64,000 nt of DNA from Heyndrickxia sporothermodurans (GCA_016756695.1 CP066701.1:4298001-4362000), one strand, 5' to 3'. Counted from the first letter of the stretch, positions 36,560-45,351 are shown. Numbers and translations are program-made. Notes: generated by a model from the letters alone, not told the origin.

Positions 36560-37285
36560 CAAAAGGGTGGTCAACTTTTACATGAGCGACATGGTCAACT
36601 TTTGGGTTGACATTTACAATCGCAACAATTAATATGATGGTGGTTTCTGAACCTGGTAACTGCCGAATTAATAATATTGAAAAGGTAACCATTGCAAAAA
36701 TAATCGGGATTATAACATATTTCATACCACGAGACTTTTTAGTCTCTTTATTGTAATGTAATGCATATTTACCTTTTTTTATATTCCGAATCCATATATA
36801 AAGAAAAATACAATGGAGTAGTAATCCTAATAAAAGAATGACTAACAAATATATTTTAACATCTTCATAAACCCCTACATCCAGTGCTGAAAAGCCGAGG
36901 AAAACAAACGGATCTATTGTCATTTTATATCCATAAATAACCATCGAAAGACTTAATATCTTTTGATTAAGGTTTGTCTCCCTATGACAAACGAGTAAAA
37001 TGAATAATTGAAGCACTAACAATACGCCTTCACAGTAAAATAATCCTTGCCAGAATGGAGATAGTTGATTCCATCCAACTGAATTCCAGAAAAAAATAGC
37101 TAAAATTGGAATGCCGATCAGCACACATGAATATAGAAAAGTACCGATATTAAATACTAACATCCTATCATTATCAAGTCGTCCCTCTGTAATTCCTTTA
37201 AAATCCGCAAAGTATTTTTCATCTAAACGGTTCATCATTTCATCCTTTTTACTTGCTAGGTTATTGCAATAAATAAATTCTAAGT

Positions 37286-38056
37286 TTATCTTTTTCGTTT
37301 TCTTTTTCTCTTTTTCCCTTTTACATACAGTTGCTTCGGTGGTGGATTGACGGAAAAGGAAGGGAATCTGAAAATGCAATAAGCAGCAATAATAAATTCA
37401 CAAACACCAATTAATAAAGCTATATATAAGACTGTAAAAATAAACAGGCCATACATTAGTTCAAAATCACCAAGTAAATTATTTTTTACTATTATTGAAC
37501 TTAACGCCACCAGAACCAATAGCACAGGTAACCACACTTTTATTTTGGTCTTCTTTTTGTCCTTTGAATTAGTATCCTTATTCCTTTCTTTTTTTGGACT
37601 TAAATCTTTTATCCACTTTATTAAAACAATGACATGAATAATAAGACCAATACCAATGATTAGAAGTGTAAAAGGCATATATGAATCAAAGACTCCTCTA
37701 TCTTTAAAAAACATTGACATAGCTAAAAAAGGGTCGAAAGCTGTCTTATAAGTTAATAATACTACAGCCAAACTTAATATTTTTTGATTAAAGGAATTAT
37801 TGGCCCAACATAAGAGAAGTATTAGAGCATGAATTGCAAATAAAACTGCTTCAATAAAAAAAATGGTGTGCCATCCCGCGGAAAGATTGTTCCATCCAAT
37901 TGTATTTGCATTAGCTACGGAATAAGATACACCAACTGCAATTCCTGAAAATGCAAATAGTCCAAAAAGATAGGAACGCATACCTGAAATCCTTAGTCTT
38001 CCCTTAAGTATCGTATCTTTATAATCAATAAAATCCTTCTCAGTTAATTGTCTCAT
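37286..38056 (-). CDS. Six-TM paralogue 4 (type B) of the LXG locus, candidate immunity protein
   Basis: A 256-residue polytopic membrane protein starting MRQLTEKDFIDYKDTILKGR behind GAGGTG. There are about six predicted helices, with shared markers NQKILSLAVVLLTYK, DPF, GVFDSY and CEFIIAAYCIFRFPSFSVN near the C-terminus, then a KGKKRKRKRKR tail. It belongs to a family of five tandem copies downstream of the LXG toxin gene. The family is not recognised by name. A membrane location and this position are what would be expected of immunity proteins against a pore-forming toxin; this is inference. Confidence 0.8.
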   Translation of the reverse strand: MRQLTEKDFIDYKDTILKGRLRISGMRSYLFGLFAFSGIAVGVSYSVANANTIGWNNLSAGWHTIFFIEAVLFAIHALILLLCWANNSFNQKILSLAVVLLTYKTAFDPFLAMSMFFKDRGVFDSYMPFTLLIIGIGLIIHVIVLIKWIKDLSPKKERNKDTNSKDKKKTKIKVWLPVLLVLVALSSIIVKNNLLGDFELMYGLFIFTVLYIALLIGVCEFIIAAYCIFRFPSFSVNPPPKQLYVKGKKRKRKRKR

Positions 38057-38168
38057 CTTTACACCTCAAATACCTTATTTAAACCGTTTAGCTATCATGC
38101 TACCAATTTTCCTCTAGTATAATTTTTTTAACATTTCACTAAGGAAATTAACAGTTCAAAGTATGAGG

Positions 38169-38918
38169 TCACTTTTTCCTTTTTCTCTTTTTCATTTTAT
38201 TTACATACTGCTGCTTCGGTGGTGAATTGACTGAAAAAGATGGGTAGCGGAATATACAATATGCCGCTATTATGAATTCACAAACACCAATCAACATCCC
38301 TATATAAACAATAGTGAAAGCAAACAACATGAACAGCAATTCCAAATCTTTTAATAATCCACTTCTAAATATTATAGTCGTAATAATGACAAGTACAAAT
38401 ATTACAAGAATTAGCATTTTAGATTTCAGTCTTTTAACTTTTCTATTATGGTGGTCTTTTTTGAGATCCTTAATTAATTTCATAAATACTAAAATATGAA
38501 TGAGCAGACCTATAGCAATTATAAAAAGAAGAAGTGGTGCGAATGAATCATAAATACCACTATCTTTAGCGAACATCATAATCATAATAAAAGGATCTAG
38601 AGCTACTTTGTAGGTGTAAATTACTCTACTTAAACTTAATATCTTTTGATTAAATGGCGTTTGAGCCCAACAAAAAAGAATTAATAGTATTTGAAGTATT
38701 AATAAGACAGCTTCAATATAATAAATTACATGCCAATTATTTGAAAGCGTAGCCCACCCTATTGTATTTGCATTAGCTACAGCTAATGATATTCCCATTA
38801 CAATGATAGAGTATATAAAATTAACTATAAGATACGATCTAGTCCCCAACATAGTTAGTCGGCCTTCTTGTATTTCATACCTTACATTCGAAAAATTCTT
38901 CCCTGTTAATTGATCCAT
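38169..38918 (-). CDS. Six-TM paralogue 3 (type B) of the LXG locus, candidate immunity protein
   Basis: A 249-residue membrane protein starting MDQLTGKNFSNVRYEIQEGR behind GAGGTG, about six helices. Family markers are NQKILSLSRVIYTYK, LDPF, GIYDSF and CEFIIAAYCIFRYPSFSVN with a short basic tail. The 3' DNA is almost identical to that of paralogue 2 although the middles differ, suggesting duplication with exchange at the 3' end. About 110 bp separate it from its neighbours on each side. Confidence 0.8.
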   Translation of the reverse strand: MDQLTGKNFSNVRYEIQEGRLTMLGTRSYLIVNFIYSIIVMGISLAVANANTIGWATLSNNWHVIYYIEAVLLILQILLILFCWAQTPFNQKILSLSRVIYTYKVALDPFIMIMMFAKDSGIYDSFAPLLLFIIAIGLLIHILVFMKLIKDLKKDHHNRKVKRLKSKMLILVIFVLVIITTIIFRSGLLKDLELLFMLFAFTIVYIGMLIGVCEFIIAAYCIFRYPSFSVNSPPKQQYVNKMKKRKRKK

Positions 38919-39027
38919 AGTTACACCTCAAATACCTAATATAAACCATTTAGTAATTGTGCAACCTATTTTTTTCTAGTAAAATCTTTTTTCACATTTC
39001 ACTAAGGAAGTTAATATAAGAACTTAG

Positions 39028-39771
39028 TTATTTTTTCCTCTTTCTCCTTTTCTTTTTATTTACATATTGTTGCTTCGGTGGTGCATTAACTGAAAAAGAT
39101 GGGAAGCGGAATATACAATATGCTGCTATTATGAATTCACAAACACCGATGAGCGTAGCTAAATAAATAACTGTTACAAGGATTACTCCAAACATAAGCT
39201 CAAAATCACCTAATAACCCTGTTTTGATTAATAATCCAGATAGAAGAACAAGAAAAAATAAAACTGGTAACCAGATCCTGAATTTTGACCTTTTTGTTTT
39301 TTCAAAGCTATCTGCATTATTTTTCTTTAATCCATTTATTAATTTTAATAAAACGAAAATATGAAGTAGGAATCCTAAAATTAGTATTATATAAACAACA
39401 ATTGCATATGAATCATAAACTCCCCTATCTTTGAAAAACATAAACATCATTAGATAAGGATCAAAAGCCATTTTATATAAAAATATTACCGTACCAACAA
39501 TTAGAACCTTCTGGTTAAACGGATTATTTCCCCTACAAAATAGAATGATTAGAATTTGAATTGCAAATAAAATTGCCTCAATATAATAAAGGATATGCCA
39601 TCCTAAGGATAATTGATCCCACCCTATTGTATTGGCATTGGCTACAATAAATGATAATCCCACAAAAAAACCAGAAACTACAAGTAAAATAAGGAGGTGA
39701 TTCCTCATACGAGGCATACTCATTCTTCCCTCTTTGATTTCGTCCTTAAATCTAGTGAAATCTTTTTCCAA
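39028..39771 (-). CDS. Six-TM paralogue 2 (type B) of the LXG locus, altered start codon
   Basis: A 247-residue membrane protein of the same family, with NPFNQKVLIVGTVIFLYKMA, GVYDSY and CEFIIAAYCIFRFPSFSVN before a basic tail. The coordinates use a TTG start at 39771. Alignment with paralogues 3 and 4 puts the natural start four codons upstream (39783), where the codon is ATA in place of ATG; GGGGGTG lies 5 nt before that codon, the correct ribosome spacing. Translation may therefore be weak. The rest of the frame is intact. Confidence 0.72.
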   Translation of the reverse strand: MEKDFTRFKDEIKEGRMSMPRMRNHLLILLVVSGFFVGLSFIVANANTIGWDQLSLGWHILYYIEAILFAIQILIILFCRGNNPFNQKVLIVGTVIFLYKMAFDPYLMMFMFFKDRGVYDSYAIVVYIILILGFLLHIFVLLKLINGLKKNNADSFEKTKRSKFRIWLPVLFFLVLLSGLLIKTGLLGDFELMFGVILVTVIYLATLIGVCEFIIAAYCIFRFPSFSVNAPPKQQYVNKKKRRKRKK

Positions 39772-39851
39772 TAATTGAACTATACCAACACCCCCATTGT
39801 CATCATATCCTTTTCAATTACTATATCAATTTAAATTAATTATATTAATTT

Positions 39852-40607
39852 TTACTTTTTTGTCTTCTTTTTTTTCTTAACATACTGTTGTTTCTTTGGT
39901 TGATTGACGGAAAAAGACGGAAATCGTAAGACACAATAGGCTACTATAATAAATTCACAGATTGCATAAGCAACGCACAAAAGTAATACGGTCGCTATAA
40001 TTATTGCAATAGTAATATCAGAGCCTGGGATTTTTCGAATTAGTACAAACGAAAAGATGACCATTACAAAAATAATGGGAATTACAACATACTTCATACT
40101 ACGAGACTTTTTAGTTTCGTTATTGCGATGCAATGAATATTCACCTTTTTTTATATTTCGAATCCACCTATAAAGAAAAATACAATGAAGTAGTAAACCT
40201 AAGAGAAGAATTGCAAACAAATAAATTTTAATATTCTCATATACTCCTCTATCCATTGTAAAAAAGGCAATTAACACGAAAGGATCTATTACCATTTTAT
40301 ATCCGTAAATAACCATTGAAAGACTTAATATCTTTTGATTAAGGTTCGTTTCCCGGTGACAAACGAGCAAAATTAATAATTGAAGTACCATTAATACGCC
40401 TTCACAGTAAAAAATGCTTTGCCAAAAGGGAGATAACTGATCCCATCCAACTGAACTCCAATTAAATATAAAGATAATTGGAACTCCAATCATCACACAT
40501 GAAAATAAGAATGTACCGATATTAAATACAAACATCCCACTATTATCAAGTCGTCCTTCGGTAATATCTTTAAAATCTGCAAAGTATTTTTCATCTAGTC
40601 TGTTCAT
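39852..40607 (-). CDS. Six-TM paralogue 1 (type A), next to the LXG gene; candidate cognate immunity protein
   Basis: A 251-residue membrane protein starting MNRLDEKYFADFKDITEGRL at ATG 40607, 5 nt after AGAAGGATG. An ATG at 40625 overlaps the LXG stop and is a possible alternative. Helices lie at about residues 30-50, 65-85, 100-120, 130-150, 175-195 and 205-230, then a PKKQQYVKKKKKTKK tail. Very similar to the IS-split fifth copy. Being the first gene after the effector, with near-overlap, it is the best candidate for the cognate immunity protein. Function is inference from position and topology. Confidence 0.82.
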   Translation of the reverse strand: MNRLDEKYFADFKDITEGRLDNSGMFVFNIGTFLFSCVMIGVPIIFIFNWSSVGWDQLSPFWQSIFYCEGVLMVLQLLILLVCHRETNLNQKILSLSMVIYGYKMVIDPFVLIAFFTMDRGVYENIKIYLFAILLLGLLLHCIFLYRWIRNIKKGEYSLHRNNETKKSRSMKYVVIPIIFVMVIFSFVLIRKIPGSDITIAIIIATVLLLCVAYAICEFIIVAYCVLRFPSFSVNQPKKQQYVKKKKKTKK

Positions 40608-40624
40608 AGTTTCATCCTTCTTCA

Positions 40625-42229
40625 TTATTTAAACCAACTGGAAATTTTTGAGCCAATTTTTTTACACGTTTTGGAAACTGAATCTACCTTTTTATTAACA
40701 AAGTCTTTTGTTCTTTCAGTTAAACTTTTTGGTGGATTACCACCCTTCATATTTAATCCCGCACTAACAAGCATTCCAACCCCTGCCCCAACAACAGTCC
40801 CAATTGGAGGGAAAAACGCAGATCCAACAGCGGCTCCTATGGCTGTTGCTCCAGCACTATATACGCCATCCACCGCCGTACCTACCACAACTTTTTGGGT
40901 ATCTCCTTTATAGGTATTATAATTATCTGCCGCAATGATCCCCATGCCGAGTGGTCCTAGTCCTTTTCCTACCACCTTCATACTTTTTCCTAATGAATTC
41001 ATTCCCTTTGTACTTTCTTTAAAGTTTTCTACAGCATTTTTGTAGGCAACCTTTGGATCCTTCCAATTTGGCAATGATTTGATCGCCTTTTTCGTTGTGA
41101 TGTATTTCTTTCCTACTAATTCATCTCCGAATGTGGTAGCCATTTTCAAGGCTTTTTTGGAATGTGATAGCTTTTTAAATTCTCTATATTTATCTAATCC
41201 ATATAATTCTTCAAACTCGCGCATCATGGCAAGTTTTCCGCGTTCTTTGCCGTATACTTCCAGGTTTTCTAGCAATTTTGGCAAGTTGTCTTTCGTAAAT
41301 GCCTTTGATTTATACTGATCTAGATGGCGATAGAATTCTTTCGTTTTAATTTTATATAGTGTAGAAGATAAATAGTTATTAAATGTTCGATACTGTTCCT
41401 TTGTAAATGCATGTATTCCTTTTTTTCTAAAATTTATACGTGCTTCTTTATCCTTAAGCTTGTAATAAACATAAGCCTGTGCCATTACAGTGGAAAGAGT
41501 ATTCGCTTTATTAATATTCTTTAAAACTTTAACAAAGGATTTACTACCGATTGCCATCGTAACTAACACGGCTGCTAAATGGGATGAATCGTTTTGCTCC
41601 TTATTCCCTAAATCATCTGGATTAAATTTAGCGACATCACTAGACCCCACTACACTATTCGCGGCATGTTCGCCAATTTTCTTCATTACCTTTTCCACTT
41701 CATGTTTCGTATCTTGGACAATTTGTAATGCCCTTTGGTCGAAATCGTGTAATTTTTTATTAACCTCTGTAACATGCTTCTGAGAATCGTGGACACTGTT
41801 CGTAAATGGTGAAATAGTTGGAACATTAAGTGATACGATGTCCGAAACGTTCCTAATAATTTGTTCTCCCTCATGGTGTGTGTCTAAAACACCATTCTTT
41901 ATGGTTTGTACCTCTTTATTCAAATCATGTAAATAATCTTCCGTAATGATCGCATTATTCGATTGATCTACCGTATGTTGAAACTCTGAAATGATTTTGG
42001 AAAAATTCTTCTGTAGTTGTTGGGCCACTGCTTTTAAATCCTCCACAGATTGACCATGAACCGTTTGGAAATATTGTTTTGCCGTACTAGCGGCTTTTCC
42101 TTGAAAAGATGCTAATTTGCTAATATTATTCGTCTTTTGTTTGATCGTATCGAGCTTAGCTGTGATATTTTTCATACTATCATTTAACTCTGACTCAAGA
42201 CCCAACAATTCCTCCATCGCTACCTTCAT
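40625..42229 (-). CDS. LXG-domain type VII secreted effector with C-terminal glycine-zipper segment
   Basis: A 534-residue LXG protein. Residues 1-200 form the helical LXG secretion domain (MKVAMEELLGLESELNDSM, FQGKAASTAKQYFQTVHG). The middle is basic and helical. Residues about 425-495 form a glycine/alanine-rich hydrophobic region with closely spaced small residues (GATAIGAAVGSAFF, PPIGTVVGAGVGMLVSAGL), then a short basic amphipathic tail ending SKISSWFK. No nuclease, ADP-ribosyltransferase or protease motif was recognised. The zipper is the type seen in membrane-acting LXG toxins such as streptococcal TelE. I use ATG 42229 behind GGAG. It lies between its two helical partners and the membrane paralogues. 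Confidence 0.87.
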   Translation of the reverse strand: MKVAMEELLGLESELNDSMKNITAKLDTIKQKTNNISKLASFQGKAASTAKQYFQTVHGQSVEDLKAVAQQLQKNFSKIISEFQHTVDQSNNAIITEDYLHDLNKEVQTIKNGVLDTHHEGEQIIRNVSDIVSLNVPTISPFTNSVHDSQKHVTEVNKKLHDFDQRALQIVQDTKHEVEKVMKKIGEHAANSVVGSSDVAKFNPDDLGNKEQNDSSHLAAVLVTMAIGSKSFVKVLKNINKANTLSTVMAQAYVYYKLKDKEARINFRKKGIHAFTKEQYRTFNNYLSSTLYKIKTKEFYRHLDQYKSKAFTKDNLPKLLENLEVYGKERGKLAMMREFEELYGLDKYREFKKLSHSKKALKMATTFGDELVGKKYITTKKAIKSLPNWKDPKVAYKNAVENFKESTKGMNSLGKSMKVVGKGLGPLGMGIIAADNYNTYKGDTQKVVVGTAVDGVYSAGATAIGAAVGSAFFPPIGTVVGAGVGMLVSAGLNMKGGNPPKSLTERTKDFVNKKVDSVSKTCKKIGSKISSWFK

Positions 42230-42251
42230 ATTTATCAACTCCTTTCCACAC

Positions 42252-42527
42252 TTAATTTTTTAATGGACCCCCAAGAAGTTCATCTTGTTGTACCATGGAA
42301 TTACCCATATTTTGCAACTTGTTTAAATCTAGATCAAGCAATTCGTTGTACAAGGTTAGTACATTTTGAAAATCCTTTATGACGTCAATTTGCTGTTGTA
42401 TGCTCTTTAAATTGGTTTCTTTTAATGAGAGGTCTATTGCTTTAATTCCTTTTAAAGCTGATTTTGCTGTTTTGGCATGATTAACCACTGAGTCAAAAAC
42501 TGTTTTATTAATTGAAATTTGGCCCAT
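42252..42527 (-). CDS. YwqI-like (DUF5344) LXG partner protein
   Basis: A 91-residue all-helical WXG100-sized protein (MGQISINKTVFDSVVNHAKT), ending DELLGGPLKN. It lies between the DUF5082-like gene and the LXG gene, each with short spacing, matching the ywqH-ywqI-ywqJ order of B. subtilis. Such Lap-type partners bind the LXG domain and help target the effector to the type VII secretion machine. Start ATG is behind AGGGTGATGG. Confidence 0.75.
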   Translation of the reverse strand: MGQISINKTVFDSVVNHAKTAKSALKGIKAIDLSLKETNLKSIQQQIDVIKDFQNVLTLYNELLDLDLNKLQNMGNSMVQQDELLGGPLKN

Positions 42528-42534
42528 GGTTCCA

Positions 42535-42948
42535 TCACCCTTCCTTCGCTATTTGTATTGAGTAAGTTAGGTTTGAGATATTTGAATTTAAAAAGGAAAT
42601 GTCACTATGACACCGATCCAGTTGATTAGATAATCTTTGAATTTCCTCATTCATTCTGTCCTCCACTCGCCCTAAATGATGAACATACTCATTCAAGGAC
42701 TGTTCCATATGATGAGTCAATGTTTCATATTTATTTTGAGTTGTTCCTCTCCAAAGTGAGGAATCCGTATCAAAAGACTTAATTTTTCTTTGATATTGTT
42801 TAGAGTCATGAATGACTCTAATTAATCTTACCTTTGCCGATTTAAGACGTTCCAGCTTTCCCGATAAAATAGTAATCTGCTGACGCTTCTGGGCAAGCTG
42901 TCCTTGCATATTTGACCTTCTGCGAATAAGTTCAGCTTTATCCACCAA
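42535..42948 (-). CDS. YwqH-like (DUF5082) LXG partner protein
   Basis: A 137-residue coiled-coil protein (long helices around LAQKRQQITILSGKLERLKS and MNEEIQRLSNQLDRC) containing SLWRGTTQNKYE, the W-x-G style turn of the family. It begins at TTG 42948 (or GTG one codon on) behind AAGGTGG. First gene of the LXG operon; its stop is 7 nt before the next start. Expected to be the second secretion partner of the effector. Confidence 0.75.
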   Translation of the reverse strand: MVDKAELIRRRSNMQGQLAQKRQQITILSGKLERLKSAKVRLIRVIHDSKQYQRKIKSFDTDSSLWRGTTQNKYETLTHHMEQSLNEYVHHLGRVEDRMNEEIQRLSNQLDRCHSDISFLNSNISNLTYSIQIAKEG

Positions 42949-43132
42949 TACACACCCACCTTCACACTCACACTATATATAATATTTTCCAATATTGACA
43001 CATAATCTATCAAGCATTTTCCAAATAACAGAACTAAATACCTACTATAATCAGCGTCTAATTACCTAACGAAACTGACAAATTTATGAATATTTTCCTA
43101 TTCCCGCTCTAATAATGTAAGTTTTCTAGCAT

Positions 43133-43176
43133 AAAAAAGGAAACCATTTTTGAATAAGGTTCAAAAAATGATTTCC
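43133..43176 (-). terminator. Terminator after yhfN
   Basis: A long stem between GGAAACCATTTTTGAA and TTCAAAAAATGATTTCC, with a T-run at the 3' side on the minus strand. Confidence 0.7.
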
Positions 43177-43195
43177 CTTCGATGTTTTGGATTCA

Positions 43196-44455
43196 TTATT
43201 TTTTCTTAAACTCTTCAACCATCCGAATCCGTTCTAGCATTGTCGGATGATCATAGCGGAAAATTTTCACAAGATATGGTGGATTTACTTGACTAAGACC
43301 GGATTTCGTTAAATCATGAAATGTTTGAACTGCCGCTTTTTTGTCATTTGTCATTTCCATTCCATAGCGATCTGCCCGCATTTCCTCATAACGCGATACC
43401 CAATTCGTAATCGGACTCGCAGCAAAAAGTAAAACGGAAGTAATTAATAAAAATAATGGGAGTGAACTCAAACTGGAAACTGCTGTAATTTTTAACTCTG
43501 CTCCTTTTTTCCGAACTAGTCTATTCATCACCCATGCGGTAATCCATAAGCCAATCCCGGTAAGGATAATATATCCAGCGATTCCAAAGTAAATATGTTT
43601 TTCTACATAGTGTCCCATTTCATGTGCCATGATAAAAAGAATTTCTTTCTCATTTAATTGCTCCAATGTTGTATCCCATAAGACAATTCTCGCATTTGAT
43701 CCAATTCCTGTAACATAAGCATTTAATGCATTCGTTTTTTCCGACATATTCACTTCATATACGTGTTCTGCTGGAATATTGGCTTTCTCCGCTAACGCTA
43801 AAATTTTTGTTTCTAAGTCCTTATTTTTTAAAGGATAGAAATCATTATATAAAGGATCAATAACGACAGGCTGAATAAACATCATGAAAATCATAAATGG
43901 AATCGATAGGAGCCAAGCTGGAACCCACCATCTTCTTTTAAAGCGTTTCATCAGCCAATATAGCACCGTTACGATAATAAACATTTCGATAAAATTCACC
44001 CAAAAATCAATTACTTCATCTTTCATCCAAAGTGTAAAGGTTTGTGTTGAAATATTGTAGGCTTTTGAAAACCGATACGAAATATAACTTAACGGAAACG
44101 TGACAACGAATGAAATGACTGATAACAAAAATAAATAGATGGCGGATTGTATGATATGTAACCTCGATGTACTTTCTGCCCAGCGTTCAAATCCTTTTGA
44201 TATTCCAAAGATAAGGATTAAAAAGTAGAACAGCCACTCATATGGAGTAGAAATGAAATATAATAAGTTCCTGATTTTAGAGTATTCTTCACTAAGCATA
44301 ATTTCCCTGCTATTTAAGAACGTTGCAGGATCGACACTTGTCCCTTTAAGATGATCTGGAACAGTAGATCCCGCTAAATAAAATAGGTAAACATATACTG
44401 CGATTCCAAATAGCAAATAGGCGATGACTGCGCGAAACGTCCATTTTCTTAACAA
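43196..44455 (-). CDS. yhfN: M48-family membrane metalloprotease (YhfN-like, Ste24/CAAX type)
   Basis: A 419-residue polytopic zinc protease. Helices lie at about residues 7-30, 60-85, 105-125, 155-175 and 185-210. The catalytic HEMGH motif (ILFIMAHEMGHYVEKH) is near residue 280, two further helices follow, and the third zinc ligand glutamate is in YEEMRADRYGME. This is the CAAX prenyl protease 1 architecture; bacterial versions degrade membrane proteins. Start TTG 44455 behind GGAGGGAGAG. Length matches B. subtilis YhfN (about 426) and the neighbourhood fits. Confidence 0.88.
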   Translation of the reverse strand: MLRKWTFRAVIAYLLFGIAVYVYLFYLAGSTVPDHLKGTSVDPATFLNSREIMLSEEYSKIRNLLYFISTPYEWLFYFLILIFGISKGFERWAESTSRLHIIQSAIYLFLLSVISFVVTFPLSYISYRFSKAYNISTQTFTLWMKDEVIDFWVNFIEMFIIVTVLYWLMKRFKRRWWVPAWLLSIPFMIFMMFIQPVVIDPLYNDFYPLKNKDLETKILALAEKANIPAEHVYEVNMSEKTNALNAYVTGIGSNARIVLWDTTLEQLNEKEILFIMAHEMGHYVEKHIYFGIAGYIILTGIGLWITAWVMNRLVRKKGAELKITAVSSLSSLPLFLLITSVLLFAASPITNWVSRYEEMRADRYGMEMTNDKKAAVQTFHDLTKSGLSQVNPPYLVKIFRYDHPTMLERIRMVEEFKKK

Positions 44456-44583
44456 ATTATCTCTCCCTCCTTGTCCTCTTTATAAATGTAGTAACTTAAG
44501 GAAATTTTAGAACGGAAACTTTTATCATAGTAAAAATATGCCCATTTTTACCGGGGTTTATTTTTACCCCTTAAAACAATGAT

Positions 44584-44609
44584 CGGTTATCCCTTTTCAG
44601 AGATAACCG
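44584..44609 (-). terminator. Probable terminator after the SGNH hydrolase gene
   Basis: CGGTTATC and GATAACCG pair over 8 bp; a short T-run follows on the minus strand. Confidence 0.5.
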
Positions 44610-44621
44610 AATCAATGTTTT

Positions 44622-45260
44622 TTATAATGGGTCATAGCCTAGTTTTGTGAGGGCATTAGCAATCAGACAATACCCACGGTGGTTCGGATGAATATGATCA
44701 GAAGATAATACTTCCTGCTCCTTGCCCATAAATAGATGATGAATATCCGCAACCTTGATAAGTGGTGATTTTGTAAGACTTTCTATATTATGATTAAATG
44801 CTTCAACCCACTTATCAACACCTTTTATTTCTGGAAAAGGATTATAAAGATTCATCATACGAATGATATATCGTTGATCATTTTGTTTGATATCTGTCAA
44901 ACGCTTAATAATATCTTCTAGGTTTCGCTTCCCTTTTTCTAATGCGATGAAAAAATCTTCTTCCTTTTTATCTTGTAAAAACTGTTTGGCTGCATCAATT
45001 AAATCATTCCCACCGGCAGTAATCGTAATAATATCAGCTTCCTTAATTCCTTTATATAAAAATGGATGATTTAAACTCTTTAAAATATCACCAGTCGTTG
45101 CCCCTGTTTTTCCAAAAACAGCCGGATGTACCCGTGTATTTAAAGCTTGGCGTGTTAAATATACATATCTCGTAATAAAACCTTTTGAAAATATGTCCGA
45201 ACCAATTCCAACAGTTAGGGAATCCCCAATTGCACAATAACGAATTATCCTTCGTTCCAT
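44622..45260 (-). CDS. SGNH/GDSL-family hydrolase
   Basis: A 212-residue SGNH hydrolase. Block I is AIGDSLTVGIG with the catalytic serine near residue 14, block III is TAGGNDL and block V is DHIHPNHRGY carrying the Asp-His pair. No signal peptide, so probably intracellular. The family hydrolyses esters, often acyl or acetyl groups on small substrates; the actual substrate is unknown. I placed the start at ATG 45260, 5 nt after GGGGTG. Stand-alone unit between yhfN and the enoyl-CoA hydratase gene. Confidence 0.83.
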   Translation of the reverse strand: MERRIIRYCAIGDSLTVGIGSDIFSKGFITRYVYLTRQALNTRVHPAVFGKTGATTGDILKSLNHPFLYKGIKEADIITITAGGNDLIDAAKQFLQDKKEEDFFIALEKGKRNLEDIIKRLTDIKQNDQRYIIRMMNLYNPFPEIKGVDKWVEAFNHNIESLTKSPLIKVADIHHLFMGKEQEVLSSDHIHPNHRGYCLIANALTKLGYDPL

Positions 45261-45351
45261 CCCTTCACCCCGACAAATAAGTATTACTACCATGTTTATT
45301 CAATTACAATGGATTTGGAGATAGCGTTATTGCCGAGGGTTTCTAACTATT

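Larger units (their letters stand above)
34191..36618 (+). mobile_element. Decayed IS21-family element
   Basis: Ends are TGTAAACG (34191) and, inverted, TGTAAATG (ending 36618). Both termini carry two copies of an AAAAGTTGACCA motif inside the end, the multiple terminal repeat pattern of IS21. A 5-bp direct repeat ATCGC flanks it (34186-34190 and 36619-36623). It contains istA and istB reading frames, both broken. Confidence 0.85.
34038..37235 (-). pseudogene. Fifth six-TM paralogue (type A), split by an IS21 element
   Basis: The 5' part (37235 down to 36619) encodes MNRLDEKYFADFKGITEGRL and the first five helices. The 3' part (34190 down to 34038) encodes AIVLLFVIAYAICEFIIVAY, RFPSFSINPPPKQQYV and a lysine/arginine tail ending at TAG. 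Between them lies the IS21 element 34191-36618, with ATCGC duplicated at both borders. The two pieces rejoin in frame if the IS and one repeat are removed. Its closest relative is the type A paralogue next to the LXG gene. Confidence 0.88.

Noticed and set aside
40625-41000. Nuclease or ADP-ribosyltransferase toxin domain in the LXG C-terminus
   Set aside because: No HxH, HNH, DxE or similar catalytic motif is present; the region is dominated by glycine/alanine hydrophobic residues.
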